This document shows, piece by piece, positions 49,320-59,366 of a stretch of DNA of 64,000 nucleotides. The position numbers were made by a program, and so were the translations under genes. The notes below the pieces were generated by a model. The model saw only the letters and a program-made list of their open reading frames with translations. It did not search any database and was not told the origin of the DNA. Position 1 is the first letter of the stretch; the number at the start of each line of letters is the position of its first letter. Origin of the DNA: Immundisolibacter cernigliae (GTDB lineage: Bacteria; Pseudomonadota; Gammaproteobacteria; Immundisolibacterales; Immundisolibacteraceae); the NCBI RefSeq assembly GCF_001697225.1, contig NZ_CP014671.1:3038001-3102000 (forward strand), read 5' to 3'.

Positions 49320-52300
49320 GTGGCCGAGCCGCTGTTCCTGGTCGGTGGGCCGGCGCTGAGCGAATTTCGTCTGGCCCGGCTGGTGCAAAACCTGCAGGCG
49401 GTGCTGCCGGACCTGCGCGACCTGCAGGCCGAGGCCGTTTACCTGGCCCAAGTGATGCCGGGCACCGATCCGGCGCCCCTGGCCGCGCTGGTGCAGGGCA
49501 CGCCCGCGCCGCTCGCGCTGGCGCCCGGCGAAGTGCTGGCCCTGCCACGCCCCGGCACGCAGACGCCCTGGTCCAGCAAGGCCACCGACATCGCCGCCGT
49601 GTGCAGCCTGGCCGGCGTGCGGCGCATCGAGCACGGCGTGCGCTATCGGCTGACCCTGGCCGGCGCACCGCCGACGCAGGCGCAGCTCGCCGCCGCCGCG
49701 CCTTTGCTGCACGACCGCATGACCGAGGTCCTGACCGCCGACAGCGGACTGGCCCGGCGCCTGTTCGAGGCCGCGCCTGCGGCGCAGTTGGCGATCGTGG
49801 ACGTACTCGGCGGCGGCCGGGCGGCGCTGGAACGGGCCAACCGGGAGCAGGGTCTGGCGCTGTCCGCGGACGAGCTCGATTACCTCGAACGCTGGTTCGC
49901 GCGCCTGCGCCGCAACCCGACCGACGTCGAGCTGATGATGTTCGCGCAGGTCAACTCCGAGCACTGCCGGCACAAGATTTTCAACGCCGAATGGCTCATC
50001 GACGGCGTGGCGCAGGAACTGTCCCTGTTCGACATGATTCGCCACACCCACCGCAGGAGCCCGCAGGGCACGCTGGTGGCCTACCGCGACAACGCGGCGG
50101 TGATCGAAGGCCATTCGGCGCGCCTGCTGGTGGTGGACGCGGACAGCCGCGAATACCGGCAGTTGGCCACCAGCGCGCACATCCTGACCAAGGTGGAGAC
50201 GCACAACCACCCGACCGCGATCGCGCCGTTCCCGGGCGCCGCCACCGGCGCCGGCGGCGAGATTCGCGACGAGGCCGCCACCGGCCGCGGTGCCTTCAGC
50301 AAGGCGGGTCTGGTCGGCTTCATGGTGTCGAACCTGAACCTGCCTGGCCTGCCGCAGCCCTGGGAGCAGCCTTACGGCAAGCCGGACCGCATCGTGAGCG
50401 CCCTGGATATCATGCTCGACGGCCCGATCGGCGCGGCGGCCTTCAACAACGAGTTCGGCCGGCCGAATCTGGCGGGCTTTTTCCGCACCTACGAGCAGGC
50501 CGTCGGCGGGCGGGTGCGCGGCTATCACAAGCCGATCATGCTGGCCGGCGGCATGGGCAACATCATCCCGCAGCAAGTGCACAAGCACGAGCCGCCGGTC
50601 GGGGGCTGGTCGTGCAGCTGGGCGGGCCGGGCATGCGCATCGGCATCGGCGGCGGGGCGGCCTCGTCGCTGGGCGTGGGCGACAACGCGGCGGAACTGGA
50701 CTTCAACTCCGTGCAGCGCGGCAATCCGGAAATGCAGCGCCGCGCCCAGGAAGTGATCGACCGCTGCTGGCAGCTGGGCGCGGACAACCCCATCCTGAGC
50801 ATCCACGACGTCGGTGCCGGTGGCCTGTCGAACGCCGTCCCGGAAATCGTCGATGCCGCCGGGCGCGGCGGCGTGTTCGACCTGCGCGCGGTGCCCAGCG
50901 CCGACCCCAGCCTGTCGCCGCTGGAGCTGTGGTGCAACGAGGCGCAGGAGCGCTACGTGCTGGTCATCGGCGCCGCCGACCGGGCGCGCTTTGCCGCCAT
51001 CTGCGCCCGCGAGCGCTGCCCGTTCGCGGTGCTGGGCGAGGTCGGCGGCGACGGTCTGCTGCGCCTGCATGACCCCGCCGACGGCGCCACGGCGGTCGAC
51101 GTGGAACTCAGCTCCCTGCTCGGTCAGGGCGCGGCGGCGCCGGCCGCGCCGCAGGCCAGCGGGCACGATCGCCTGCCGCGCCTGCGGCGGGACGTGCACT
51201 CGCTGCCGCCCAGCCCGGCGCCTTTCGACCTGGACGAGGTGGATATCGCCGAAGCCGCGCGGCGCGTGCTGCAACTGCCGGCGGTGGCCGACAAGCGGTT
51301 TCTGATCACCATCGGCGATCGTAGCGTCGGCGGGCGGGTGTGCCGCGACCAGCTGGTCGGGCCGTGGCAGGTGGCGGTGGCCGATGTGGCCGTGACTGCG
51401 AGCGATTTCTACGGCCATACCGGCGAGGCGATGGCGCTTGGCGAGCGCACGCCGGTGGCGCTGCTGGATTCGGCTGCCGCGGCGCGCCTGGCGGTGGCCG
51501 AGGCCATCACCAACATCGCCGCCGCCGACGTGGCGCAGCTGTCCGCCATCAAGCTGTCCGCCAACTGGATGGCCGCCACCGGCGAACCCGGCGAGGACGC
51601 CGCCCTGTACGCCGCCGTGCGCGCGGTCGGCATGGAGCTGTGCCCGGCGCTGGGCATCGCCATCCCGGTCGGCAAGGACTCGCTGTCAATGAAGACCACC
51701 TGGCGCGACGCGGACGGCACCGACAAGGCCGTCGTATCGCCGGTGTCGCTGGTGGTCACGGCGTTTGCGCCGGTGGGTGACGTGCGCCGCACGCTGACGC
51801 CGCAGCTGCATCTGGACGCCGGTGACAGCCGCCTGCTGCTGCTGGACCTTGGCGCCGGTCGCGGCCGGCTGGGTGGCAGCGCGCTGGCGCAGGTGCTGGG
51901 TGCCACCGGCAGCACGCCGCCGGATCTGGACCATCCCGAACTGCTGGCCGGGTTGTTCCGCTTCGTGCGCGAGGCGGCGGCACGCGGCCTGCTGCTGGCC
52001 TACCACGACCGCTCCGACGGCGGCCTGCTGGCGACGCTGTGCGAGATGGCCTTCGCCGGCCACTGCGGGCTGGATGTCGATCTGTCCGGCGCCGGCAGTC
52101 ACCCGCTGCGGGCGCTGTTCAACGAGGAACCCGGCGTCGTGGTGCAGGTGCGCGCCGCCGACCTGGCGCAGGTGCAGGACCTGCTGACGGCTTGCGGCAT
52201 CCGCGACCTGGCGATGGATCTGGGCGCGCCGCGTCCTGACGGCGACATCACGTTCCGCTTCGGCGGGCAGACCGTGCTGCGCGCGCCGCGGGTCGAGCTG

Positions 52301-53215
52301 CATCGGCTGTGGTCGGCCACCTCGCACGCCATCGCCTGCCTGCGCGACGATCCGGCGTGCGCGGACGAGGAATACGACGGTTTGCTCGATGCCGACGATC
52401 CGGGTCTGAGTGCCCAGGTGCCGTTTGCCCTCACGCCGCCGCGCGCCGCCGGCGCGAAGCCGCGCGTCGCCATCCTGCGCGAGCAGGGCGTCAACGGCCA
52501 GCTCGAAATGGCGGCGGCTTTTGAACGGGCCGGCTTTGCGCCGGTCGACGTGCACATGAGCGACATCCTGGCCGGCCGGGCCACGCTGGATGAATTCCGC
52601 GTGCTGGCCGCCTGCGGCGGTTTTTCCTACGGCGATGTGCTGGGTGCCGGGCGCGGCTGGGCGCAGGCGATTCTGGGCAATCCGGTCGCCCGCGGGCAGT
52701 TCCAGGCCTTCTTCGCCCGGCCTGACACGCTCACGCTGGGCGTCTGCAACGGCTGTCAGATGCTGTCCCAGCTCGATGGGCTGATCCCCGGCACCGAGCA
52801 CTGGCCGCACTTCGCGCGCAACCGCTCGCAGCAGTTCGAGGCGCGTCTGGCGCTGGTCGAGGTGCTGGACAGTCCGAGCGTGTGGCTGCGCGGCATGGCC
52901 GGTGCGCGGCTGCCGATCGTGGTGGCGCACGGGGAAGGGCAGGCCGTGTTCGGCGCGGGCACCCCCGCACCGGCGGCGCTGCGCTACGTCGACGGCCGTG
53001 GCCGGGTGGCGGCACGCTATCCGGACAATCCGAACGGCTCACCGGGTGGCGCGACCGGTTTCAGCTCCGCCGACGGCCGGGTGACGATCATGATGCCGCA
53101 CCCGGAACGGCTGTTTCGCACCGTGCAGCATTCCTGGCACCCGGCCGGCTGGGGCGAGGACGGCCCGTGGCTGCAGCTGTTCAGCAACGCCTACGCGTGG
53201 GTGGCGCAGGGCTGA
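49320..53215 (+). pseudogene. purL: Phosphoribosylformylglycinamidine synthase PurL, frameshifted
   Basis: Large-type FGAM synthase of about 1298 residues (N-terminal, synthetase and glutaminase domains). The GTG at 49320 starts the protein. The frame breaks at the five-G run 50601-50605 between KHEPPVGG and [10 protein letters not shown]; adding one G restores it. Downstream the synthetase domain (GGGAASS, GKDSLSM) and the glutaminase domain with catalytic Cys in GVCNGCQML and the HGEGQ motif are intact to the TGA at 53213. This is a core biosynthetic gene, so a sequencing error is the likely cause of the break. Confidence 0.88.
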
Positions 53216-53281
53216 GGGCGTGTCGATGGCGCACGGCCGGCGGCAACGGGGCGTTGCGTTGAACTGACCGGCGGCCTTGTC

Positions 53282-53322
53282 CGGCTGCCTGGCCTGCGCA
53301 TCCGGCGCAGGCCAGGCAGCCG
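53282..53322. terminator. Perfect 18-bp hairpin between convergent purL and YdcH-like gene
   Basis: CGGCTGCCTGGCCTGCGC and its exact complement flank a 5-nt loop. It lies in the 109-bp convergent gap, so it may end transcripts from both sides. There is no T-tract on either strand, so factor-independent termination is uncertain. Confidence 0.5.
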
Positions 53323-53324
53323 CG

Positions 53325-53573
53325 TCAGTTGCCTGGCCAGGCGCGCAGTTTCTGGTACAGCGCGTCCTTGAGCGCGAGACGCTCCTTCTTGCGCTGTTCG
53401 AGGTAGCTGTCCGCGGTGTTCTCGATCCCGGCTTCGATGCGATGCACTTCGCGGTCGATGTCGTGGTACTGCGCGAACAGGGTCGCGAAATGCGGGTCGC
53501 CGACCTTCAGGGCATGAATGGCGTCGTTGAACTCGGGAAATTCGTGGTGCAGGTCGTGCTTGTCGAGACTCAT
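53325..53573 (-). CDS. YdcH/DUF465-family small protein
   Basis: Protein of 82 residues, mostly helical and charged, with the DUF465 pattern (HHEFPEFNDAIHALK, then DREVHRIEAG and KERLALKDALY). Function not established. AAGGAA precedes the ATG at 53573. Family proteins form small coiled-coil-like helical hairpins. Confidence 0.85.
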   Translation of the reverse strand: MSLDKHDLHHEFPEFNDAIHALKVGDPHFATLFAQYHDIDREVHRIEAGIENTADSYLEQRKKERLALKDALYQKLRAWPGN

Positions 53574-53755
53574 GGGGGTTCCTTGTGGAGACTGGCTGGC
53601 AGCCGGGTGCCCGGCTGCCGATGACACGATAGGCGCAGACGCGGGCGGCGGCATTGATTGCCGGCAACCCGATGCCTTACGGCTTGCTGCTTGATGGTCA
53701 CGAACCGTGGCTTTCAGCCGGGCTCCGACAGCCCGGCTCGCAGCCCCGGGCCGAC

Positions 53756-55009
53756 TCACAGGCCCATGATCGCCCGATAGCCCTTCCAGAAGCCGCGCAT
53801 GCCGACCTCGGTCAGCGTGCTGTCGATGTCGGCAATGTCGCGCCCGCCCATCTCGACGATGGAGCAGGCGTCGCCGTCGCGCACGATGGCGTTCTGCACC
53901 AGCTCGCACACGTCGCCGTCCTCCATCGAGATCAGCCCGGCCGGGCCGATCAGGTTGATCTGCTTGATGCGCATGGCGCGCTGTTCGGGCGTGTCGTCGA
54001 CGTAGCCGAAGTAGGTCCAGATCAGCTCGAACTGCTGCGGGCCGTGGGTGACGATCTGGCGCGTGGCGAGCGTGTTGGCAATCTGCTGCGCCACCAGGTT
54101 CGGGAAGATCACGTGGATGCACAGCGTGTCGCCGTCGGCGTACTCCGGCCAGCCCTTGAGCACGCTGGGGTCGGCCAGACTGTAATTTTCCTGGTACGAG
54201 CGCCCGCCTTCCTGCTTGTAGCTGTCGAGGCGCCCTTCGTCGGTGCCGGATCGGGCGTGGATGCAGTTGTGCATGCCCTCGTAGCCGCCCATCTCGGTGC
54301 CGCAGATCTGCGAGGCCCGGTACAGGCCGAAGGTGGCGTGGAACAGGTGCAGCAGGCTGGCGTGGTAGGGATCGTGCGTGTTGTCGGCGTACAGCTTCCA
54401 GTTGCTGTGCACGAACTGGCGGTGGTAGCCGAGCACCTCGACCGGCCGGTTGAACATGCGCCGGTGGTAATCGGCCATGCGCGGGCCGAAGTAGTCCTCG
54501 ACGCTGGGCATGTCGGCGGCGAAGCTGGCGAAGATGCAGTCGCCAAAGACCTCGACATTGAGCTTTTGCAGGCCGTGCTGCTTCATGTCGAAATCGGCCG
54601 GATAGCCGCCCTTGCCGCCCAGGCCCTTCCTGAACGGCACGCCGATCAGGTCGCCCTTGGCGTCGTAGGCCCATTGGTGGTAGACGCAGGTCAGGGTGCC
54701 TGCATTGCCGCGCAGGTCCCGGCACACCAGCGCGCCGCGGTGCGCGCAGCGGTTGACCAGCACATGGAACTGGCCGTCGCGGTCGCGGCTGACGATGACC
54801 GGCGTGTCGCCGACATGGGTGGTCTTGTAGTCGCCGGCGCGGGGCAGTTCGGCGGTCAGGGCGACGAAGTTCCAGGTCCGGCCGCGAAAGATGCGCTCCT
54901 GTTCCAGGGCGTAGATGGCCGGGTCCTGATACACCCGGTACGGCACGCGGGTGAAGCCTTCTGCAGGCCAGACAAGATCGGTAACGGGCAAGGTGCTTGG
55001 AGCGTTCAT
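53756..55009 (-). CDS. Rieske oxygenase, salicylate-5-hydroxylase (NagG)-like large subunit
   Basis: Protein of 417 residues with Rieske ligands C88, H90, C108 and H111 and catalytic DNTHDPYHASLLH. Its layout (RVPYRVY start, VNRCAHRGALVC, FGYVDDT, GPAGLISMEDGDV) follows NagG, the salicylate 5-hydroxylase large subunit, and relatives acting on anthranilate or salicylate. GGAGAAA precedes the ATG at 55009. No small subunit or ferredoxin gene follows. The product of NagG is gentisate; a bicupin gene lies 2 kb away but is separated by a signalling gene. Confidence 0.83.
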   Translation of the reverse strand: MNAPSTLPVTDLVWPAEGFTRVPYRVYQDPAIYALEQERIFRGRTWNFVALTAELPRAGDYKTTHVGDTPVIVSRDRDGQFHVLVNRCAHRGALVCRDLRGNAGTLTCVYHQWAYDAKGDLIGVPFRKGLGGKGGYPADFDMKQHGLQKLNVEVFGDCIFASFAADMPSVEDYFGPRMADYHRRMFNRPVEVLGYHRQFVHSNWKLYADNTHDPYHASLLHLFHATFGLYRASQICGTEMGGYEGMHNCIHARSGTDEGRLDSYKQEGGRSYQENYSLADPSVLKGWPEYADGDTLCIHVIFPNLVAQQIANTLATRQIVTHGPQQFELIWTYFGYVDDTPEQRAMRIKQINLIGPAGLISMEDGDVCELVQNAIVRDGDACSIVEMGGRDIADIDSTLTEVGMRGFWKGYRAIMGL

Positions 55010-55151
55010 GGTGTTTCTCCGGCGGGCTGATGTGTTGAACGGATTATGACTGCAGGACGGCGGGCCGCAAATCGACATCGGGCTGTCACCGCTCCGTCAA
55101 CAAGTCACATTAACGTCACATGCTTTTTTGCCATCGCACAGGTATTGCAGC

Positions 55152-56957
55152 GTGTCTCCTCCAACACTCGAAGACGTCAACCGATTCCGTGACGAGTTGG
55201 AGGCGGTCATCGACGGGCGCCGGCTCAGCATGCTGTTCCAGCCGATTGCGTCATTACGCGGCCGGGCCGTGGTGGGTTACGAGGCGCTGGTGCGCGGCCC
55301 TGCCGACAGCATGATGCACAACCCGCTGGTGCTGTTCGGCGCCGCCCAGCATTGCAACCGCGTGGTGGAGCTCGACCTGCTGTGCCGCGAGCTGGCGGCG
55401 CAGCGCTTCGCGGCCCTGAACCTGCCCGGGCTGCTGTTCATGAACATCGTGCCGGCCCTGATGCTGGATCCGGACTATCGGCCGCAGCGCGCAATCGACG
55501 GCATTGTCGCCAGTGGTCTGCCGGTGCACCGGGTGGTGCTGGAACTGAGCGAGCGTTACCCGCTGGAAGACTACAGCGGCGTGCGACGGGCGCTGGCCGA
55601 ATACCGCGAGGCCGGCCTGGCGATTGCCATCGATGATCTGGGCGCCGGTTATGCCAGCCTGCGCCTGTGGTCCGAGTTGCAGCCCGGTTACGTCAAGATC
55701 GACCAGCATTTCGTGCGCGGCCTGGATGCGGATCCGGTCAAGCGCGAGTTCGTGCGCTCGATGGGCGAAATCGCCCGCGGGGTCGGTGCACAGGTGGTGG
55801 CAGAGGGGGTGGAGACGGCCGCCGAGCTGCTCGCACTGGCCGATCTTGGGATCGAAATGGCGCAGGGTTATCACCTTGGCCGGCCCGTGCCGGAGCCGCC
55901 GCTGGCCCTGCCGGTGGGCCTGTTCGAGCGCGACCTGCCGCTGCTGCGCGACGCCTGGCGCTGGCAGCGCGGGCAATCGGTGGGTGAACTGGCGCGGCCG
56001 AATCCGACCGTCACGCCAACCACCAGCATGGACGCGGTCAGCGCCCTGCTGGCAAAGCGGCCGGATGTCCACGCCCTGCCGGTGGTGGCGGACGGCAGGC
56101 CGCTGGGTCTGGTGCGACGCGGGCCGTTCACGGACCTGTACCTGTCGCGTTACGGACGCGACCTGCACGGCAGAAAGCCGATTGCCTGGTTCATGGACAC
56201 CGAACCGCTGAGCGTGGAGCACGACCTGCAACTGGCCGACGTCAGTCGGCTGCTGACCGATGCCTCGACCAGCCAGGTCGAGCATGAGTTCATCGTCACC
56301 CGCGACCGGCAGTACCTGGGCATGGCAAGGGTCATCGACCTGCTGCGGCGCATTACCGACCTGCAGGTGCGAAACGCCCGTCATGCCAACCCGCTGACGC
56401 TGCTGCCGGGCAACGTGCCGATCTACGAGTGCATCGATGACCTGCTGCGTCGACGCCTGCAATTCGCGGTGGCGTATTGCGACCTGGACCACTTCAAGCC
56501 CTTCAATGACGTCTACGGCTACAGCCGCGGCGATGAGGTAATCAAGAAGCTGGCCGAACTGGCGGTTGCCCAGACCGATGGCGAGTGCGACCTGGTTGGC
56601 CACATTGGGGGCGATGACTTCATGCTGGTGATGGTGAGCGCGGACTGGCGGGAGCGTTGCGAGCGTTTGCTGGCGGCCTTCAACGCCGCGGCGGCGGATT
56701 TTTATAGCGCCGAGGATCGCGCCGCGGGCGGCATCTGGACCGAAGACCGGCAGGGCCAGCGGCGGTTTTTTTCGCTGCTTGGTCTGTCCATCGGCGTGGT
56801 GCTGCCGGACCTGGATCGCTGTCATTCGCATCATGACGTGGCGGCCCTGGCGACGGAGGCCAAACACCAGGCCAAGCTGCGCCGCGGCGAAGCCGGCGGC
56901 GGCGCGCTGTACATCGACCGGCGACGCGGACCGGCGGTGGGTGCTCCGGCCGCCTGA
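55152..56957 (+). CDS. EAL-CBS-GGDEF cyclic-di-GMP protein
   Basis: Cytoplasmic protein of 601 residues. EAL phosphodiesterase domain (about 10-255) with E44-A-L46, LELSE, DDLGAGYAS, VKID and AEGVET all present, so likely active; two CBS motifs (about 285-415); then a GGDEF-type domain (about 425-590) with GGDDF instead of GGDEF or GGEEF. The latter may bind GTP as a regulator. GTG at 55152 is chosen because conservation begins soon after; a TTG at 55128 is an alternative. It is divergent from the NagG-like gene. Confidence 0.87.
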   Translation: MSPPTLEDVNRFRDELEAVIDGRRLSMLFQPIASLRGRAVVGYEALVRGPADSMMHNPLVLFGAAQHCNRVVELDLLCRELAAQRFAALNLPGLLFMNIVPALMLDPDYRPQRAIDGIVASGLPVHRVVLELSERYPLEDYSGVRRALAEYREAGLAIAIDDLGAGYASLRLWSELQPGYVKIDQHFVRGLDADPVKREFVRSMGEIARGVGAQVVAEGVETAAELLALADLGIEMAQGYHLGRPVPEPPLALPVGLFERDLPLLRDAWRWQRGQSVGELARPNPTVTPTTSMDAVSALLAKRPDVHALPVVADGRPLGLVRRGPFTDLYLSRYGRDLHGRKPIAWFMDTEPLSVEHDLQLADVSRLLTDASTSQVEHEFIVTRDRQYLGMARVIDLLRRITDLQVRNARHANPLTLLPGNVPIYECIDDLLRRRLQFAVAYCDLDHFKPFNDVYGYSRGDEVIKKLAELAVAQTDGECDLVGHIGGDDFMLVMVSADWRERCERLLAAFNAAAADFYSAEDRAAGGIWTEDRQGQRRFFSLLGLSIGVVLPDLDRCHSHHDVAALATEAKHQAKLRRGEAGGGALYIDRRRGPAVGAPAA

Positions 56958-56970
56958 GGCCGGTCAAGCG

Positions 56971-57903
56971 TCAGACCGGCGGCCTGGCGAAGCGGAAATT
57001 CATGGTGCGGTCGTTGTAGTACAGCCCCGACAGCTGCACCACCAGGGTCAGGATGTCGGTCTTGCCGTCGTTGAAGTGGCCGTGCCACAGGTTCGGCGGC
57101 GTCAGGGACACCTGGCCAGGGCGCCAGTCGACGCGCAGCGGGTCGACGATGGCGCCGTCTTGCAGCGTCTCGCCCAGCAGCGAGTAGCTGGCGTCGTTGG
57201 ACTCGATGACGTAGGTGATGGCGGCCGAGGCATGGCCGTGCACGGTGTTGGCGGCGCCGGGAGCCAGACGATTCAGGTGCGCGAACAGGTTCGGCGTGGC
57301 GAGCTTTTCCGCCTTCAGACCCTGATGGGCCAGGAACACGCCCGATGCGGTGATGCCTTCGGCCGCCGTGTCGGCGAGCTTTTGCGCCAGGAGCGCCGCC
57401 GGCCAGTGGGTGAACACGATGCGCTCGGTCGGCTGCACCTGCCAGCCCATGTAGCGCGTCAGCGGACTGTCGTCGACATAGTAGAAGCGCAGACCGTTCG
57501 AGCCGGCCTGGGCGCCAGCCCCGACGCTGCCGGGCACGGCCAGGATGTCACCGGCGCCGACGGTGACGGTCTCGGCGCCGACCGTGAACGTGCCGCTGCC
57601 TTCCAGAATCAGCACGATGACCCCGCCGGCCGCTTCGCCGACCGGCGTGGCGCCCTGCGCGCGCAGCGCGTGGGTGCCGGCCAGCAGGGCCGGCAGGGTG
57701 GCCGGGTAGGGCAGGCCAAGCTGGGCACTGAAATCGAGCGGACCGTCCTGCGGCGCCATCGCCGCCGCCGGCAGGACCTTCTCGATCGGGGTGGGCAGCG
57801 CGGCGCCCATGAAGTCGCGCTCGGACAGATACAGCGCGCGCGCCGCGGCGGGCGTGGCGGCCGGCACCGGGCCGGCGTTGCGGTAGGCGATGGCGTGGCT
57901 CAT
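56971..57903 (-). CDS. Bicupin protein, gentisate-dioxygenase-like
   Basis: Protein of 310 residues with two cupin folds. The C-terminal cupin has H222/H224 (HGHASAAITYVIE) and H274/H276 (LWHGHFND) for metal binding; the N-terminal cupin (about 85-130) lacks histidines. Gentisate 1,2-dioxygenases use their N-terminal cupin for iron, so this would be a different arrangement or a distinct enzyme. Sits convergent with the EAL-GGDEF gene, 13 bp apart. Substrate unknown. Confidence 0.65.
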   Translation of the reverse strand: MSHAIAYRNAGPVPAATPAAARALYLSERDFMGAALPTPIEKVLPAAAMAPQDGPLDFSAQLGLPYPATLPALLAGTHALRAQGATPVGEAAGGVIVLILEGSGTFTVGAETVTVGAGDILAVPGSVGAGAQAGSNGLRFYYVDDSPLTRYMGWQVQPTERIVFTHWPAALLAQKLADTAAEGITASGVFLAHQGLKAEKLATPNLFAHLNRLAPGAANTVHGHASAAITYVIESNDASYSLLGETLQDGAIVDPLRVDWRPGQVSLTPPNLWHGHFNDGKTDILTLVVQLSGLYYNDRTMNFRFARPPV

Positions 57904-57995
57904 GGCAGGCTCCTCTGGCGGTCGGTTTTATCGGTGGTGCCCGTCCGCGCGCGCGGCAGCGCCGCACCGGGCGCGAACCGGATGGCTGGGCATCC

Positions 57996-59366
57996 TCAGG
58001 GCAGCATAGCCGACGGCGGCGCTGCGTTGCTGGCCACGGCGGGCGCGAGGTGAATGGGCCGCCCGGTTTCGTCCAGATCGCGCTCGATGCGGCGCGCCGC
58101 GGCACTTGCCAGTGCCTTCGACGGATACGGTCCGGCCAGCACCCGATGCTGCCCTTCACCGGGCACGCGCAGGGCCGGGATGGGCGGGCCCTGGTGGGTG
58201 AGCATGGCCACCAGCCGGCGGGCGTTGTTCTCGGACTTGAAACGACCCAGGTCCACGTACCACTCGCCCTGGCCGACCGGCGCCACGTGCGGCGTTGGCA
58301 ATGGCGGCGCCGCCGGCAGGGCGGCCAGCCAGGCGTCCTGCGCCGGTGCGCTGGCTTCGATCGGCAGCGGATAGCCCGCGTGCCGGCCGGCATGCGCCTG
58401 CGCCAGGTCCAGGTCCACCAGCGCGCTGTCCTGCAGCCGATGGCGGGCGATGGCGGCCTCGATGGCGCGCGTCACGGCCGCCTCGCGGCGTGTGCCGGAC
58501 ATGGGTTTCACCGGCTCGTGCGCTTCCAGCAGCAGCCCGTCGGTGCCGACACCGGCCAGGTAGGGTTGGTCGACCACGGTCACCGGCGTGCCGACCGGCA
58601 CCGCCTCGAACAGCGGCGCGATGTCTTCCGGGTACAGCTGCATGCAGCCGTGGCTGACGCGCATGCCGATGCCGGCCGGCTTGCTGGTGCCGTGGATCAG
58701 GATGCTGGACCAGCCCAGGCGCAGCGCATGGCTGCCGAGCGGATTGTCCGGCCCCGGCGGCACGACGGCCGGCAGCGGGTCGCCCTTGGCGGCGTGTTCG
58801 CGGCGGATCGAGGCCGGTACGGTCCAGGCCGGCGCGGCGTGCTTTTTGGCCACTTTGGTGCGGCCAAGCGGCGTCGCCCAGCCCTCGCGACCGATGCCGA
58901 TCGGGTGGGTGACGACCCGCGCCGGCTCGCCGTCGTGCCGCGGCGGGTAGTAATACAGACGTCGCGCCGCTAGGTTGATCACGATGCCCTCGCGCGGCGC
59001 ATCGGGCAGCACATGGGCGGTGGGCAGCAGCACGCGCTGGCCGCTGGCGGGCGTCCATGGATCGACGCCCGGGTTGGCCGCCAGAATCTCGTCGTAGCCC
59101 AGGTCGTAGGCGCGGGCGATGTCGAGCAGGGTTTCCTCGCCCTGTACGGTGGTGTGCCGCAGGCGGCCGACCACGTCGGTGTCGTCCTGAAGCTCGAAGC
59201 TGTTCAGCGCGAACGGTTCCGGCGGTGGCGGCGCGGGCGCAAGTTGCGGCCGCTCGCGGGCACCCCAGCCGGCGCAGCCGGACAGCGCGATCAGCAGCAG
59301 CGCCGCACCGGCCAGCCGCAGCAGATGGGCCGGGCGGGCGGTACGGTGCGTGTCGGTACGGTTCAT
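57996..59366 (-). CDS. L,D-transpeptidase lipoprotein with LysM and SPOR domains
   Basis: Protein of 456 residues. Lipobox LIALSGC (C31), a LysM-like segment (about 65-110), a YkuD catalytic domain (about 118-255) with HGTSKPAGIGMRVSHGCMQL-type active site containing the catalytic Cys, and a C-terminal SPOR-like region (EWYVDLGRFKSENNA). It would cross-link peptidoglycan or anchor proteins from the envelope; the SPOR domain suggests septal targeting. ATG at 59366 overlaps the dapE stop by four bases, ending a five-gene overlapping operon. Confidence 0.85.
   Translation of the reverse strand: MNRTDTHRTARPAHLLRLAGAALLLIALSGCAGWGARERPQLAPAPPPPEPFALNSFELQDDTDVVGRLRHTTVQGEETLLDIARAYDLGYDEILAANPGVDPWTPASGQRVLLPTAHVLPDAPREGIVINLAARRLYYYPPRHDGEPARVVTHPIGIGREGWATPLGRTKVAKKHAAPAWTVPASIRREHAAKGDPLPAVVPPGPDNPLGSHALRLGWSSILIHGTSKPAGIGMRVSHGCMQLYPEDIAPLFEAVPVGTPVTVVDQPYLAGVGTDGLLLEAHEPVKPMSGTRREAAVTRAIEAAIARHRLQDSALVDLDLAQAHAGRHAGYPLPIEASAPAQDAWLAALPAAPPLPTPHVAPVGQGEWYVDLGRFKSENNARRLVAMLTHQGPPIPALRVPGEGQHRVLAGPYPSKALASAAARRIERDLDETGRPIHLAPAVASNAAPPSAMLP

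Noticed and set aside
47105-50756. Programmed frameshifting in bamC and purL
   Set aside because: There is no slippery heptamer with downstream structure of the usual type, and neither family is known for recoding; single-base homopolymer error is simpler.
50525-52930. Large minus-strand open frames opposite purL
   Set aside because: Shadows of a core gene in high-GC DNA, without motifs.
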